DNA of 61,039 nucleotides. Source: Pseudothermotoga sp. GTDB taxonomy: Bacteria > Thermotogota > Thermotogae > Thermotogales > DSM-5069. The notes beneath the pieces were generated by a model. It did not search any database and was not told the DNA's origin. It saw only the letters and a program-made list of their open reading frames with translations. Where the stretch lies: positions 1-61,039 of the forward strand of contig DOKY01000016.1 of assembly GCA_003510135.1 (NCBI GenBank). The letters are read 5' to 3'. This document shows positions 8,222 through 16,513 of this stretch, in pieces (the stretch's first letter is position 1; every line of letters starts with the position of its first letter). The translations under genes and the position numbers were made by a program.

Positions 8222-9891
8222 CTTTCAACCCTCCTGAGCTTCATCTGGTAAGAAAGGTTGATCGTAACGAACCTCATCAGAAACATCGCAACGACGATGA
8301 TTCCGATGAGCACGCAGCTCAGTGCGGCAGCCTGTGCCAGATCTCCATTGCTCACCGCCCCGAGGATGCGCACCGTGATCAAATTCCACTTTGCCGATAC
8401 GACGAAGATCACCGCGCTGATGGCCGTCATGCTTCGAACGAAAGCGTTAAACAGAGCAGTGAAGAATGCAGGCATCAAAAGTGGGAGCGTAACTTTCCAA
8501 AATGTCTGATAACTGTTGCTCCCCAAATCCATTGACGCTTCCTCTATGGACCTGTCGATCTGATAAAGTGCCGCCACACCGTTCTGAACTCCCACGGGGA
8601 GTTCTCTAAAAACGAAAACTAAGATTATGATCAGGGCGGTTCCCGTCAAAATCAGAGGTTCCTGGTTGAAAGCCAGAAGATAGCCAATGCCCACCACCGT
8701 ACCCGGAACGGCGAACGGAAGCAACGACAGAGCTTCCATGATTCTTCTGCCAAAGAAATCCTTCCTCGCGACCAGATAAGCGATCATGATTCCCAGTACA
8801 CCACAGATTGGGGTGGCTATCGACGCGAGAAACAGAGTGTCCTTCATGTACTCCCAGCTGAAGTTGAAAACGTACTTGTAGTTATCTAGAGTCAACGAAT
8901 GGTTCACGCCCCAGAGTTTGGTGAACGAGCCAAACAGGACCGTTCCGTAGAACAGCAATATGGAAGCTGTGAGGATCAGACAAACGACGGTCAATATCAC
9001 CTTGGCCCACTTTGGTAATTCCATTGCTTTCGACACGAACGATTTACCCGTTACGGTCACGAAAGATTTTCTGGACAGCCAGTAACGCTGAACGAAAAAT
9101 GCGATCAACGTTGGGATGAGCAGTACGATCGCGAGTGCTGAACCATGGGGAAGTCTGTAACTGCCCGTGATCTCTAAGTATGCGGAAACGCTCAACACGT
9201 GGAACCTGCCTCCGAGCACGAGCGGATTTCCAAAGTCGGCCATCGACTGTGAAAAAACTAGCAGCCATGCGGACAGAACACCCGGCAAGCTCAGTGGGAA
9301 GGTCACACGCCAGAAGGTTCTCCATTTGCTGCATCCGAGGCTCTGGGAGGCCTCCTCGAGGTCCGAGCCTATGGAAAGCAACGTTCCTTCCAGCGTCAAA
9401 AACGCCGTTGGGAAATACGCGAGAGTTTCGACAATGACCAAACCCCAGAAACCATATATTTCAAACGGTGGAGCCCCACCAAACAGTTTTCTGGTGAACA
9501 GTCCGTTTCGACCGAACAAAAGTATGGCCGCCAGGGCGACCACGAAAGGTGGCGAAACTATCGGAAATGTCGCGACAGTTCTGAAAAAATTCCTCGCAGG
9601 TACGTTCGCCTTTGCCACAGAGTACGCGAAAACGTAGCCGATCAAGACACCAAAGCAGGCCACCGTCACGCCGAGTTTCAACGTGTTGAAGATGGGAACA
9701 AGGAAATACCTCTTCGAGAATATGGTCCTGTAAACCGCCAAGCCGAACGTGCCGGGCTTCGGTTCGAAACTCTTCAGACCGACCATCAACAATGGATAGA
9801 CCACGAACAGGGCCAAAAGCACCCACACCAAAACGATCATTGCAAGAAGAACGGGCTCGTTCAAAAGCCTTCTCATTCGCTTTGTAAACAT
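8218..9891 (-). CDS. ABC importer permease with two fused membrane domains (FbpB/AfuB-type)
   Basis: This 557-residue protein carries two permease domains in one chain. Each has about six helices and its own EAA loop: LEEASQSLGCSKWRTFWRVT in the first half and IEEASMDLGSNSYQTFWKVT in the second. This fused architecture is typical of FbpB, AfuB and related permeases. I start at the ATG at 9891; an upstream GTG in frame would place the start inside the preceding hairpin. GTG at 9897 is also possible. The gene overlaps the ATPase gene by four bases. Confidence 0.85.
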   Translation of the reverse strand: MFTKRMRRLLNEPVLLAMIVLVWVLLALFVVYPLLMVGLKSFEPKPGTFGLAVYRTIFSKRYFLVPIFNTLKLGVTVACFGVLIGYVFAYSVAKANVPARNFFRTVATFPIVSPPFVVALAAILLFGRNGLFTRKLFGGAPPFEIYGFWGLVIVETLAYFPTAFLTLEGTLLSIGSDLEEASQSLGCSKWRTFWRVTFPLSLPGVLSAWLLVFSQSMADFGNPLVLGGRFHVLSVSAYLEITGSYRLPHGSALAIVLLIPTLIAFFVQRYWLSRKSFVTVTGKSFVSKAMELPKWAKVILTVVCLILTASILLFYGTVLFGSFTKLWGVNHSLTLDNYKYVFNFSWEYMKDTLFLASIATPICGVLGIMIAYLVARKDFFGRRIMEALSLLPFAVPGTVVGIGYLLAFNQEPLILTGTALIIILVFVFRELPVGVQNGVAALYQIDRSIEEASMDLGSNSYQTFWKVTLPLLMPAFFTALFNAFVRSMTAISAVIFVVSAKWNLITVRILGAVSNGDLAQAAALSCVLIGIIVVAMFLMRFVTINLSYQMKLRRVER

Positions 9892-9912
9892 CCTCACTAC
9901 GCTCCCCGGAAA

Positions 9913-9937
9913 GCTGGTGCGGCTTTCCCGCACCAGC
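9913..9937 (-). terminator. Intra-operon hairpin after binding-protein gene
   Basis: A perfect 10-bp inverted repeat (GCTGGTGCGG, loop CTTTC, CCGCACCAGC) starts nine bases after the stop of the binding-protein gene and ends before the permease start. No long T-tract follows. It more likely stabilises the upstream message or attenuates than ends transcription. Confidence 0.7.
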
Positions 9938-9945
9938 GAAAAGAT

Positions 9946-10938
9946 TCATCTTCCGTACTCGATTTCTTCCTTCCAGCGTTCGATGAGTCTGTCTTTTTCT
10001 CTGCCAAAGTAGTCGAAGTCCATCGGTACGAGCTTGACTTCTTCAAGTTTGATCGCACCGGCCGCAACTTCAGCCTGAGGATTTGCTGGCAATCTGTACC
10101 ACTCTTTCATCAGGTTCTGCGCCTCGACACTGAGCATCCAGTCGATGAACTGCGCTGCAAGATCAGGCTCTGGTCCTCCCTTGATGAGCGACATCGCACC
10201 GATCTCGTAACCCGTGCCCTCTTTGGGGAACGTCAGCACTAACGGGTAACCTTTAGCGATACCCCTCGCCAGAATGTCGTGTGCAAAGGCGATCCCGACC
10301 GCAGCTTCACCCAGACCAGCCTGCACCACCGGAGCAGAACCGGACTTGGTGTACTGCTGAATCTGTTTGTCCAGCTTCTTCCAGTAGTCGAAAGCGGCGT
10401 CCTCTCCCATGAGTGCAACCAGCGAAGCCAGTATGGTGTACGCGGTACCGGAAGTGTACGGGAACGCAACGGAGATCTTACCCTTGAACTCGGGTTTCAA
10501 CAGGTCGTACCAAGAAGTTGGCGGATCGACGTTCAGCTTTTTCAGGATTTCGGTGTTGCTCGCAAAGCCGATGGCGCCGAAGTAGATGCCAACCCAGTAA
10601 CCCTCAGGATCCTTCAAAGCCTCAGGAACTTGCTCCGTCATAGCCGACTTGTAGGGTGCAAGCAGTCCTTTCTTTTTGGCAGCGATCTGATCCACCGCGG
10701 GGCCTCCAAACCATACGCTCGCCCTTGGATTTTTCGACTCAGCCTCGACGCGTGCAAGCAACTCACCAGAGGACAGTCGAACGACCTCGACCTTGATACC
10801 TGTCGCCTGTTCGAACGCCTTCACATAGATCGGCCACTCGTTTTCATCCAGAGCCGTGTACATGTGAAGAACCTTTTCCGCGGACAGTCCCAGAACCACC
10901 AGCAACACTATCAACCCGAGAGAAAAGAACCTCTTCAC
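9946..10938 (-). CDS. ABC importer solute-binding protein, FbpA/AfuA-type
   Basis: This exported binding protein (330 residues) has a signal peptide of about 20 residues (MKRFFSLGLIVLLVVLGLSA) followed by KVLHMYTALDENEWPIYVKA, the opening strand of the FbpA-like class. The ferric-protein tyrosine pair typical of true FbpA is not evident. The class also holds AfuA, which binds hexose phosphates, and phosphonate binders. The start is GTG with GGGGAGGTGAGG upstream, overlapping the PfkB kinase stop by four bases. With a HAD phosphatase, a kinase and inositol enzymes around it, a phosphorylated sugar or cyclitol ligand is my preferred inference, at low certainty. Confidence 0.82.
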   Translation of the reverse strand: MKRFFSLGLIVLLVVLGLSAEKVLHMYTALDENEWPIYVKAFEQATGIKVEVVRLSSGELLARVEAESKNPRASVWFGGPAVDQIAAKKKGLLAPYKSAMTEQVPEALKDPEGYWVGIYFGAIGFASNTEILKKLNVDPPTSWYDLLKPEFKGKISVAFPYTSGTAYTILASLVALMGEDAAFDYWKKLDKQIQQYTKSGSAPVVQAGLGEAAVGIAFAHDILARGIAKGYPLVLTFPKEGTGYEIGAMSLIKGGPEPDLAAQFIDWMLSVEAQNLMKEWYRLPANPQAEVAAGAIKLEEVKLVPMDFDYFGREKDRLIERWKEEIEYGR

Positions 10939-11783
10939 GAAACCTCACCTCCCCTGTAAGGTCCTGCGTATTGCATCTTAGCCGAGGTTACTCTGGCGGC
11001 GAGCTCAACGGCCTGTTTAAGGTTCTTTCCGTCAATTATCGCCGCGAGAAAGGCTGCCAAACAGGTATCCCCGCGACCTGTACGCCCAAGCATTTTGTAC
11101 TCTGAGAAGTGCGCTTCATAGAAATTCTTTCCATCGTATGCGATCACACCGTCTTTGTGAGTTGCCAGAACAATCTTTGGTCCATAGTTCGAAATTCTTT
11201 TGCAAGCTTTTTCCAAAAGGCGCTCTCCGGTCATGATAAAGGCTTCGTTGCTGTCCACTTTGAAGACGTCTATGATCGGAAGGTACACATGCTTGAACTG
11301 CCAGTCGGAGTAACTCATGGTTCCATCCTCGAGCACGTTCCTCAAAAAACCTTGCGCATCCACCACCATGACTTCTACCTGTGTTCTCAGATGCTCCAGC
11401 AGCTTTTCTGGAAATTCACCGTGCCAAAGCGCACTGACAACTACGAATTTTGTTTTCACTCGTTCCAGGTCATCGAGATCGAATGGATCTGCCCTGTGCA
11501 GGATCCTGCTTTTTCTCTCATCTGGATTGCTTGAAGGATAGACGTTCTCTATCGTTGTGGTCTCGGGACTCGGTAAGACCAGAAGTTGAACACCTGCCTC
11601 CTTGATCGGCTTGAAGAGAGAGGTGTCCTTCGGTGAAATCTTCGTTACCACCGCGCTAAGTACGTTCAACCTCTGTGCCGCTATCGAACCGTAGAAAACT
11701 CCTCCGCCTGGCACGACGATTGTTTCATTCTGCGTTTTGTTGATGTCCTTTGAAACATGCCCAATGAAAGTCAGCTTAACCAA
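10935..11783 (-). CDS. PfkB-family carbohydrate kinase (TM0415-like, possible inositol kinase)
   Basis: This 282-residue ribokinase-fold enzyme has the C-terminal PfkB signature GRTGRGDTC with the catalytic base at Asp239, and a shortened N-terminal region with the glycine-rich PGGGVFYGS. The TTG at 11783 is chosen because GAGGTGG stands five bases before it; an upstream GTG would overlap the previous gene without a site. T. maritima has a similar kinase in the same place among its inositol genes, and an archaeal PfkB member is a myo-inositol 3-kinase. Inositol or an inosose is therefore a reasonable substrate. Whether it acts in catabolism or salvage is unknown. Confidence 0.8.
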   Translation of the reverse strand: MVKLTFIGHVSKDINKTQNETIVVPGGGVFYGSIAAQRLNVLSAVVTKISPKDTSLFKPIKEAGVQLLVLPSPETTTIENVYPSSNPDERKSRILHRADPFDLDDLERVKTKFVVVSALWHGEFPEKLLEHLRTQVEVMVVDAQGFLRNVLEDGTMSYSDWQFKHVYLPIIDVFKVDSNEAFIMTGERLLEKACKRISNYGPKIVLATHKDGVIAYDGKNFYEAHFSEYKMLGRTGRGDTCLAAFLAAIIDGKNLKQAVELAARVTSAKMQYAGPYRGGEVS

Positions 11784-11793
11784 TCGGACCACC

Positions 11794-12543
11794 TCATTTA
11801 ACACCTGCAGCAGCGGCGATCAGATCCATCACCTGCTGAGGTGTAACCTCTTCTCGTTTATAGTCACCGATCTTCTCGCCGTGCTCGAGTATGACGAGCC
11901 TGTCCGCAACTTCGTAGACGTGGTAGATGTTGTGACTGATGAACACAACGGATATTCCCCTCTTCTTGGCCTCGAGTATGTGTTCGAGCACTCTCCTCGT
12001 CTCACCGACCGACAGTGCTGCGGTTGGTTCATCGAGTATCAAGAGTTTTGCTCCAAAATGTATGGCTCTCGCTATGGCCACGGCTTGTCTCTCACCACCC
12101 GAAAGGAAGGCCACCGTATCATCCACACTTCGAACTTTTATACCGATTTCAGAGAGCGCTTCGCGGGCGATCTTCTTCATCGTCCTTCTGTCGAGACACC
12201 TGACTGGTCCAAATTTGCGAACGATCTCCCGTCCCAGGAAAAAGTTTCGCCACAGGGGCATGAGGTTGACCAGCGCGAGATCTTGATACACGGTTTCTAT
12301 GCCGTGTTCACGTGCCTCACGCGGTGAGCTGAACCTCACAAGCTGCCCTTCAAAATAGATTTCCCCCTCATCGGGCTGATGGTACCCCACGAGCACCTTG
12401 ATGAGTGTGGATTTTCCTGCACCGTTATCGCCCAGTAAACCGACCACTTCTGCATGCCCTACGCTGAAGTCAACACCTTTAAGCGCCTTAACTCTGCCGA
12501 AGCTTTTTTTGATGTTTCTCATCTCGACCAATGGCTGACTCAT
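11794..12543 (-). CDS. ABC sugar importer ATPase, single-domain ribose/fructose type
   Basis: This 249-residue ATPase belongs to the CUT2 class that serves RbsC-like permeases. It has Walker A GDNGAGKST, signature LSGGERQ and Walker B LLILDEPTAALS. Unlike RbsA or XylG it carries one nucleotide-binding domain, so two copies must pair, as in FrcA-type systems. The ATG at 12543 overlaps the permease stop by four bases (ATGA), and the open frame farther upstream is only shadow sequence of the permease gene. Its partners are the permease and binding protein directly upstream. Confidence 0.87.
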   Translation of the reverse strand: MSQPLVEMRNIKKSFGRVKALKGVDFSVGHAEVVGLLGDNGAGKSTLIKVLVGYHQPDEGEIYFEGQLVRFSSPREAREHGIETVYQDLALVNLMPLWRNFFLGREIVRKFGPVRCLDRRTMKKIAREALSEIGIKVRSVDDTVAFLSGGERQAVAIARAIHFGAKLLILDEPTAALSVGETRRVLEHILEAKKRGISVVFISHNIYHVYEVADRLVILEHGEKIGDYKREEVTPQQVMDLIAAAAGVK

Positions 12544-13505
12544 CCTGCCACCTTCTTTCTGATGCGTGCGTTGATCACAGCTGCAACTATGAGGATGACA
12601 CCGATGAAGGCCCTGTACCAGTAAGCCGGAGCTCCGGCGAGCACGAGTCCGTTGCGCACCATGCTGATCATGAACGCGCCTATGCACGCGCCTATCACGC
12701 TACCGTAACCTCCTGTGAGCAACGTGCCTCCCATGACGGCGCTTGCGATAGCCTCCAGTTCCAGCTCCTGACCGAAGGTGGGATCAACGAGTGCGAACCT
12801 CGCAAAGGTTGTCAGGCCCGCGAAGCCTGCCAGGACAGAGGAAATGACAAAGTTTGTGAGTTTCACACGTGTGGTTCCTATTCCCAGCGCACGTGCTGCA
12901 CCGAGATTTCCACCAGTTGCGAACACCCAGTTCCCAAAACGCGTCTTTTCGAGAACGAACCAAAAGACAAAGCCCAGCATGACGAACCAGACCGCCGAGT
13001 ATCTCAAACCGCCATAAACCCTTCCACCGAAGTACTGCAGCATGTCCAGCTTTCGCGAAAGCATGATGGGAAAACCTCCAGTGACTGCGAGCAGTATACC
13101 GCGCCAGAACATCATCATGCCGAGAGTGGTTATGAAGGATGGAATGCCCGTTTTCAGGGTAACGGTTCCGTTCACCAGACCTATCCCTGCGCAGACTGTC
13201 AGAGATACGATCAGAGAGAGGTATGGATTGTACCTCGCGTTGACCATCTTCGCGAAGATCATTGGAGCGACAGCAAAGACGGAGCCAACCGACAGGTCGA
13301 ATTCTCCGCTGATGATGAGCATGGCCACACCTATCGAGATGATTCCAAGCTCGGCGGCCATGGTGAGGGTGTTGAAAACGTTCTCGGCTGTCAAGAACTT
13401 ATTTGACAAAAGAGAGAAGAGAACTAAGAAAACGATCACACCCACTATGGCACCAAACTCTTTTATTCTGAGAAAGTCAGGCAGCGTGAGCTTTTCTTTT
13501 TTCAA
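12540..13505 (-). CDS. ABC sugar importer permease, RbsC/FrcC-type
   Basis: This membrane subunit (321 residues) has about eight to ten hydrophobic segments and the CUT2 hallmarks GEFDLSVGS and a later ALGIGTTRVKLTNF loop. The start is the TTG at 13505, preceded five bases upstream by AGGAGGGAG. The frame remains open upstream, but that stretch lies in the hairpin region after the binding-protein gene and is not protein-like. It is coupled to the ATPase gene by a four-base overlap. Confidence 0.86.
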   Translation of the reverse strand: MKKEKLTLPDFLRIKEFGAIVGVIVFLVLFSLLSNKFLTAENVFNTLTMAAELGIISIGVAMLIISGEFDLSVGSVFAVAPMIFAKMVNARYNPYLSLIVSLTVCAGIGLVNGTVTLKTGIPSFITTLGMMMFWRGILLAVTGGFPIMLSRKLDMLQYFGGRVYGGLRYSAVWFVMLGFVFWFVLEKTRFGNWVFATGGNLGAARALGIGTTRVKLTNFVISSVLAGFAGLTTFARFALVDPTFGQELELEAIASAVMGGTLLTGGYGSVIGACIGAFMISMVRNGLVLAGAPAYWYRAFIGVILIVAAVINARIRKKVAG

Positions 13506-13524
13506 AGATCTCCCTCCTGTAGAA

Positions 13525-13546
13525 GGGGTGGCCTTACGACCACCCC
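13525..13546 (-). terminator. Intra-operon hairpin after binding-protein gene
   Basis: A 7-bp inverted repeat (GGGGTGG, loop of eight, CCACCCC) lies between the stop of the ribose-type binding-protein gene and the permease start. There is no T-run. The location matches the hairpins after the other four binding-protein genes. Confidence 0.6.
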
Positions 13547-13569
13547 CTGGATCTTGAGGGTCGTTCCGA

Positions 13570-14502
13570 TCAGCGATAACCGAGTTGGACAGTTTTCTCA
13601 ACTATGTCGACGTTGCTCTTGTCCACGATAGACGGTCCTGTAAGAACGTTTTCGTGAGGTATCAGTCCGAATTCTTTGTAGAGATAGAGGAAGACGATGG
13701 GCAGATATCCCTGCAGGTACTGCTGCTGATCGATTGTGAACACGACCACACCCTTCTTGATTGCTTCCGTTATCCTGGTTGTGAGATCGATCGCACCTAT
13801 CTTGACCTTTCCCACCAGCTTCTCTTCTTCGACCAGCTGGATCGCGGGGTGTGCACCCAACGGTCCAAGTGTGAAAATGGCGTCCGTGTCCGGATACTTG
13901 GCAAGATAGCTCTTGAGCAGAGTCAAAGCTTTCGTTGGATCCGTGGTTATGTCCAGTTTCTCAACGGGGATCTTTTTCTCCCTGAGTACGTCGGTGATAC
14001 CTTTTGCTCTCGCTTCCAGTCCTGCGTGCCCTGGTTCGTGTATGGCTATGACGGCACGCTTGGGAGTGAACTCCTGCAACATCCTTCGTGCCGCGTAGAC
14101 ACCGGCCAGATACTCGTCCATCCCCACGTAACACAGATACGGAATCTTCTCGTCAACTGGCCTGTCATCCGGCACGTTGATGGCCACCACAGGTATACCC
14201 ATCTCGATGGCCCTTCTGAGCGGTTCGTCCAGGGCAACCGGGTTCGTAATTGTTACGACCAGACCGTCGGGTTTCTTGGCTATCGCGGCGTTAACGAGAT
14301 CGATGAACTCCTTCAGCGAGAACTTCTCTGGACCCAGGTACACCGCTTCGACGCCGAACTTGCTCGCTGCGTCCTTAACACCCTTCATCACGACACCCCA
14401 GAAGGGATCGGCAGGACCACCGTGCGATACCACATAGAATGTGTAGCCGAAGCCAGCAACTACGAGCAGGACTGCCAGAACCGCCACAAGCAACCTTCTC
14501 AC
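13570..14502 (-). CDS. ABC sugar-binding protein, RbsB-type
   Basis: This exported type I periplasmic-binding-fold protein (310 residues) has a signal peptide of about 20 residues, then YTFYVVSHGGPADPFWGVVMKG, the usual first strand of RbsB-like proteins. PDGLVVTITNP and IPVVAINVPDDR are ligand-loop regions. The GTG at 14502 has GGGGGG six bases upstream and is preferred to the ATG six bases earlier, which touches that site. It lies directly after iolN in the operon, so inositol or a related polyol is a sensible ligand. Inositol binders of this class, such as IbpA, are known elsewhere. Confidence 0.86.
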   Translation of the reverse strand: MRRLLVAVLAVLLVVAGFGYTFYVVSHGGPADPFWGVVMKGVKDAASKFGVEAVYLGPEKFSLKEFIDLVNAAIAKKPDGLVVTITNPVALDEPLRRAIEMGIPVVAINVPDDRPVDEKIPYLCYVGMDEYLAGVYAARRMLQEFTPKRAVIAIHEPGHAGLEARAKGITDVLREKKIPVEKLDITTDPTKALTLLKSYLAKYPDTDAIFTLGPLGAHPAIQLVEEEKLVGKVKIGAIDLTTRITEAIKKGVVVFTIDQQQYLQGYLPIVFLYLYKEFGLIPHENVLTGPSIVDKSNVDIVEKTVQLGYR

Positions 14503-14520
14503 ACACATCCCCCCTCGACA

Positions 14521-14538
14521 GCGGGCGCAGGCGCCCGC
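14521..14538 (-). terminator. GC hairpin between iolN and binding-protein gene
   Basis: The perfect repeat GCGGGCGC-AG-GCGCCCGC lies four bases after the iolN stop and 18 bases before the start of the ribose-type binding-protein gene. There is no T-tract. It may mark a processing or attenuation point between the catabolic enzymes and the importer genes. Confidence 0.6.
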
Positions 14539-14542
14539 AGTA

Positions 14543-15511
14543 TCACCACATATTAGCGATGCTGTAGATGCTTCTCCAGCCTGGTGAAAGTGGTTCCTTC
14601 AGTGCCGCGTCGAGCTCTTCTTTCGATCTCTGCGAAAGCTCATGCGCTGGTGGCAGCTTTCCTGCCGGGAACCTCTCCATGATATCGTTGACAAGCTTTT
14701 CAAGATAGTCCAGCAGAGCTTCCACGCCCTCTTTGGCCTTCTCAGCACTCGCTGCAGTTGCCTTTCCAACGACACCCTCTGGATATGCGACCACTTCTAT
14801 TGGTCCTCCACCCACATGACCGTACCAGGCGATGGGCCTGTGCAACAAATTCCCAGCCTTGTCGATGTGCCCTTCGGGCAGATAACCACGCGGGTTGGTA
14901 TCGACCGCCCACTCTTGATGGCAGAACTCCGGGAAGAGCGCCAAACTCCAGGAAGTTTCCACCTCATCGGCGTGGATGAACCTGGTCTCGTAGGGGCCAC
15001 CTTCCTCTTTCGTCTTGAATTTGTCTTGAATCGCATGGTACCAGTTCACGTTGACTATTAGCGCAGGAACCTGGAATATCTTCGCGAACTTGTGTATCGC
15101 CACCGGTATCACGAACTCCTGACCGTGTCCGTTCAGCAGGATCTGCTTTCTGAAACCGGTGTTCCAGAAGCCAGCGATCACGCTGACCAAAAAGTCGATG
15201 AAAGCTTCGTCCTTCACAGGCACAGTTCCGGGCATACCGATGTGATGGTACGGGTGAAAACCGTACCAGATAGGTTCCGCGACCGTGCAACCGGTCTTGA
15301 GCGCGACTTGCTCTGCCATGCGTGTCACAAGAAAGGTGTCTTCACCTGTCGGTGCGTTGGGCCCGTGGTTCTCGGTACTCCCGACGGGAATGATGATGAG
15401 GTCGCACTTCTTCAATCTCTCCTGTATCTCTTTCATCGTCATCGTTTGGAAATAGACCCCTGTGGGTCTTTCCATGTGACCTCCCTCTGGAGGTATCTTC
15501 CACTTGGACAT
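14543..15511 (-). CDS. iolN: 3-dehydro-scyllo-inosose hydrolase, creatininase family (IolN)
   Basis: This 322-residue metal-dependent hydrolase of the creatininase fold shows GSTENHGPNAPTGEDT (residues 44-59) with Glu47, His49 and Asp58 as likely metal ligands. Further metal positions are NGHG (His129) and the Glu in ADEVETSWS. T. maritima IolN opens the ring of diketo-inositol to 5-keto-L-gluconate, and this gene has the same neighbours, iolG and iolM. The frame overlaps the iolG stop at an ATG at 15517, but GGAGGG abuts that codon. The second ATG at 15511, six bases farther, has better spacing and is chosen. Function rests on family plus context. Confidence 0.87.
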   Translation of the reverse strand: MSKWKIPPEGGHMERPTGVYFQTMTMKEIQERLKKCDLIIIPVGSTENHGPNAPTGEDTFLVTRMAEQVALKTGCTVAEPIWYGFHPYHHIGMPGTVPVKDEAFIDFLVSVIAGFWNTGFRKQILLNGHGQEFVIPVAIHKFAKIFQVPALIVNVNWYHAIQDKFKTKEEGGPYETRFIHADEVETSWSLALFPEFCHQEWAVDTNPRGYLPEGHIDKAGNLLHRPIAWYGHVGGGPIEVVAYPEGVVGKATAASAEKAKEGVEALLDYLEKLVNDIMERFPAGKLPPAHELSQRSKEELDAALKEPLSPGWRSIYSIANMW

Positions 15512-15513
15512 CT

Positions 15514-16500
15514 TCATCCCTCCAATCTTACGTGTGCGTTGCCGCCCTCGACGGCCCTGTAGCAGGCGTCTATAATGCGGATGACGGCAACCCCATCCGA
15601 AACGGTGACCGGTGGTGTCCTCTTCTCTTTCACACAGTCGATGAAGATCCTGTTTTCCTCAACGTAGCCCCATTTCTCCTTGAAATCGACCTTCATGAAA
15701 TCGTGGCTCTCAACTTCTTTGCCCAGCCCTTTGCAGAAGTGAACCTTCTCCATTTCTTCGTTCATGAGCATGTTGTGTTCACCGTACACCTCGACTCGCT
15801 CGAATGGGATCATCCAGCTCGCGTGAGCGCACGAGGTGAATGTTCCTATCATACCGTTCTTCAGCTTCATCACGATCGCCCAGTCATCGATGTCCGGATA
15901 AACACTCTTCTTTCCGAGCACGTACATCTCCTCGACGTCTCCGAGGAGCCATCTGACCATGTCAAAGAGGTGGATAGTGCTTTCAAAAAGAAATCCGCCG
16001 GTGTAGTTCTTGTCACTCGTCCACGGTGGGTTCAACAGCTCGCCACGGTTCATCTTTATCTGGAACGAGAGTGGTTTGACAGAACCGTTCAGTATCTTCT
16101 CCTTCATGAACTTGTACACGTACGCGAATCTTCGATTGTGTCCAACCTGGAACACCGCGTTCTTTTCTCTCACTTTTTTCTCGAGATCGATCGCGTCTTT
16201 CAGAGAGATGGTCATTGGCTTCTCACAGAACACATTCAGGCCCAGCTCGAGTGCGCTCATGGCGTAGTCGAAATGAGTTCTGTTCGGAGACGTTATGTAT
16301 ACGGCATCAACACCCGCGTCACGCATTTGCCCCAGATCATCAAAAACCCTGGCGTTGAACCTCTCTGCGACGGCCTTGGCCCTCGCTCTGTCCACGTCCA
16401 TGACGCCGAGGATCTGCACGTCTTCGAAACCTGACAGTATCTCCAGATGTACCTGGCCTATGAAGCCACTGCCAACGAGACCAACCTTGATTTTGTCCAT
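15514..16500 (-). CDS. iolG: myo-inositol 2-dehydrogenase, Gfo/Idh/MocA family (IolG)
   Basis: This 328-residue cytosolic NAD(P)-dependent dehydrogenase oxidises myo-inositol to scyllo-inosose, the first pathway step. The Rossmann motif GLVGSGFIG is at residues 7-15 and the family EKP with the catalytic-region lysine at 93-95. A later ESTIHLFD places Glu173 where many IolG proteins have Asp, four residues before His177. The ATG start has GAGGTG upstream and follows iolM by 13 bases. The Gfo family is broad, so the specific call depends on iolM and iolN as flanking genes. Confidence 0.87.
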   Translation of the reverse strand: MDKIKVGLVGSGFIGQVHLEILSGFEDVQILGVMDVDRARAKAVAERFNARVFDDLGQMRDAGVDAVYITSPNRTHFDYAMSALELGLNVFCEKPMTISLKDAIDLEKKVREKNAVFQVGHNRRFAYVYKFMKEKILNGSVKPLSFQIKMNRGELLNPPWTSDKNYTGGFLFESTIHLFDMVRWLLGDVEEMYVLGKKSVYPDIDDWAIVMKLKNGMIGTFTSCAHASWMIPFERVEVYGEHNMLMNEEMEKVHFCKGLGKEVESHDFMKVDFKEKWGYVEENRIFIDCVKEKRTPPVTVSDGVAVIRIIDACYRAVEGGNAHVRLEG

Positions 16501-16513
16501 GCCGGTCCACCTC

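Noticed and set aside
9946..10938. Iron(III) importer based on FbpA-like class
   Set aside because: The paired tyrosines near the C-terminus of true ferric-binding proteins are not evident and the operon is about sugar acids and cyclitols, so I keep only the class name.
10935..11783. PfkB kinase as the missing gluconate kinase
   Set aside because: Gluconate kinases known to me belong to other families, and a similar PfkB kinase sits among the T. maritima inositol genes; inositol or inosose is a better substrate guess.
13585..14556. A 323-codon open frame on the plus strand
   Set aside because: It is antisense to the RbsB-type gene and crosses the GC hairpin at 14521-14538; no family resemblance.
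15532..16434. A 300-codon open frame on the plus strand
   Set aside because: It is antisense to iolG, which has clear motifs; no site for translation start and a composition rich in His, Val and Leu typical of shadows.
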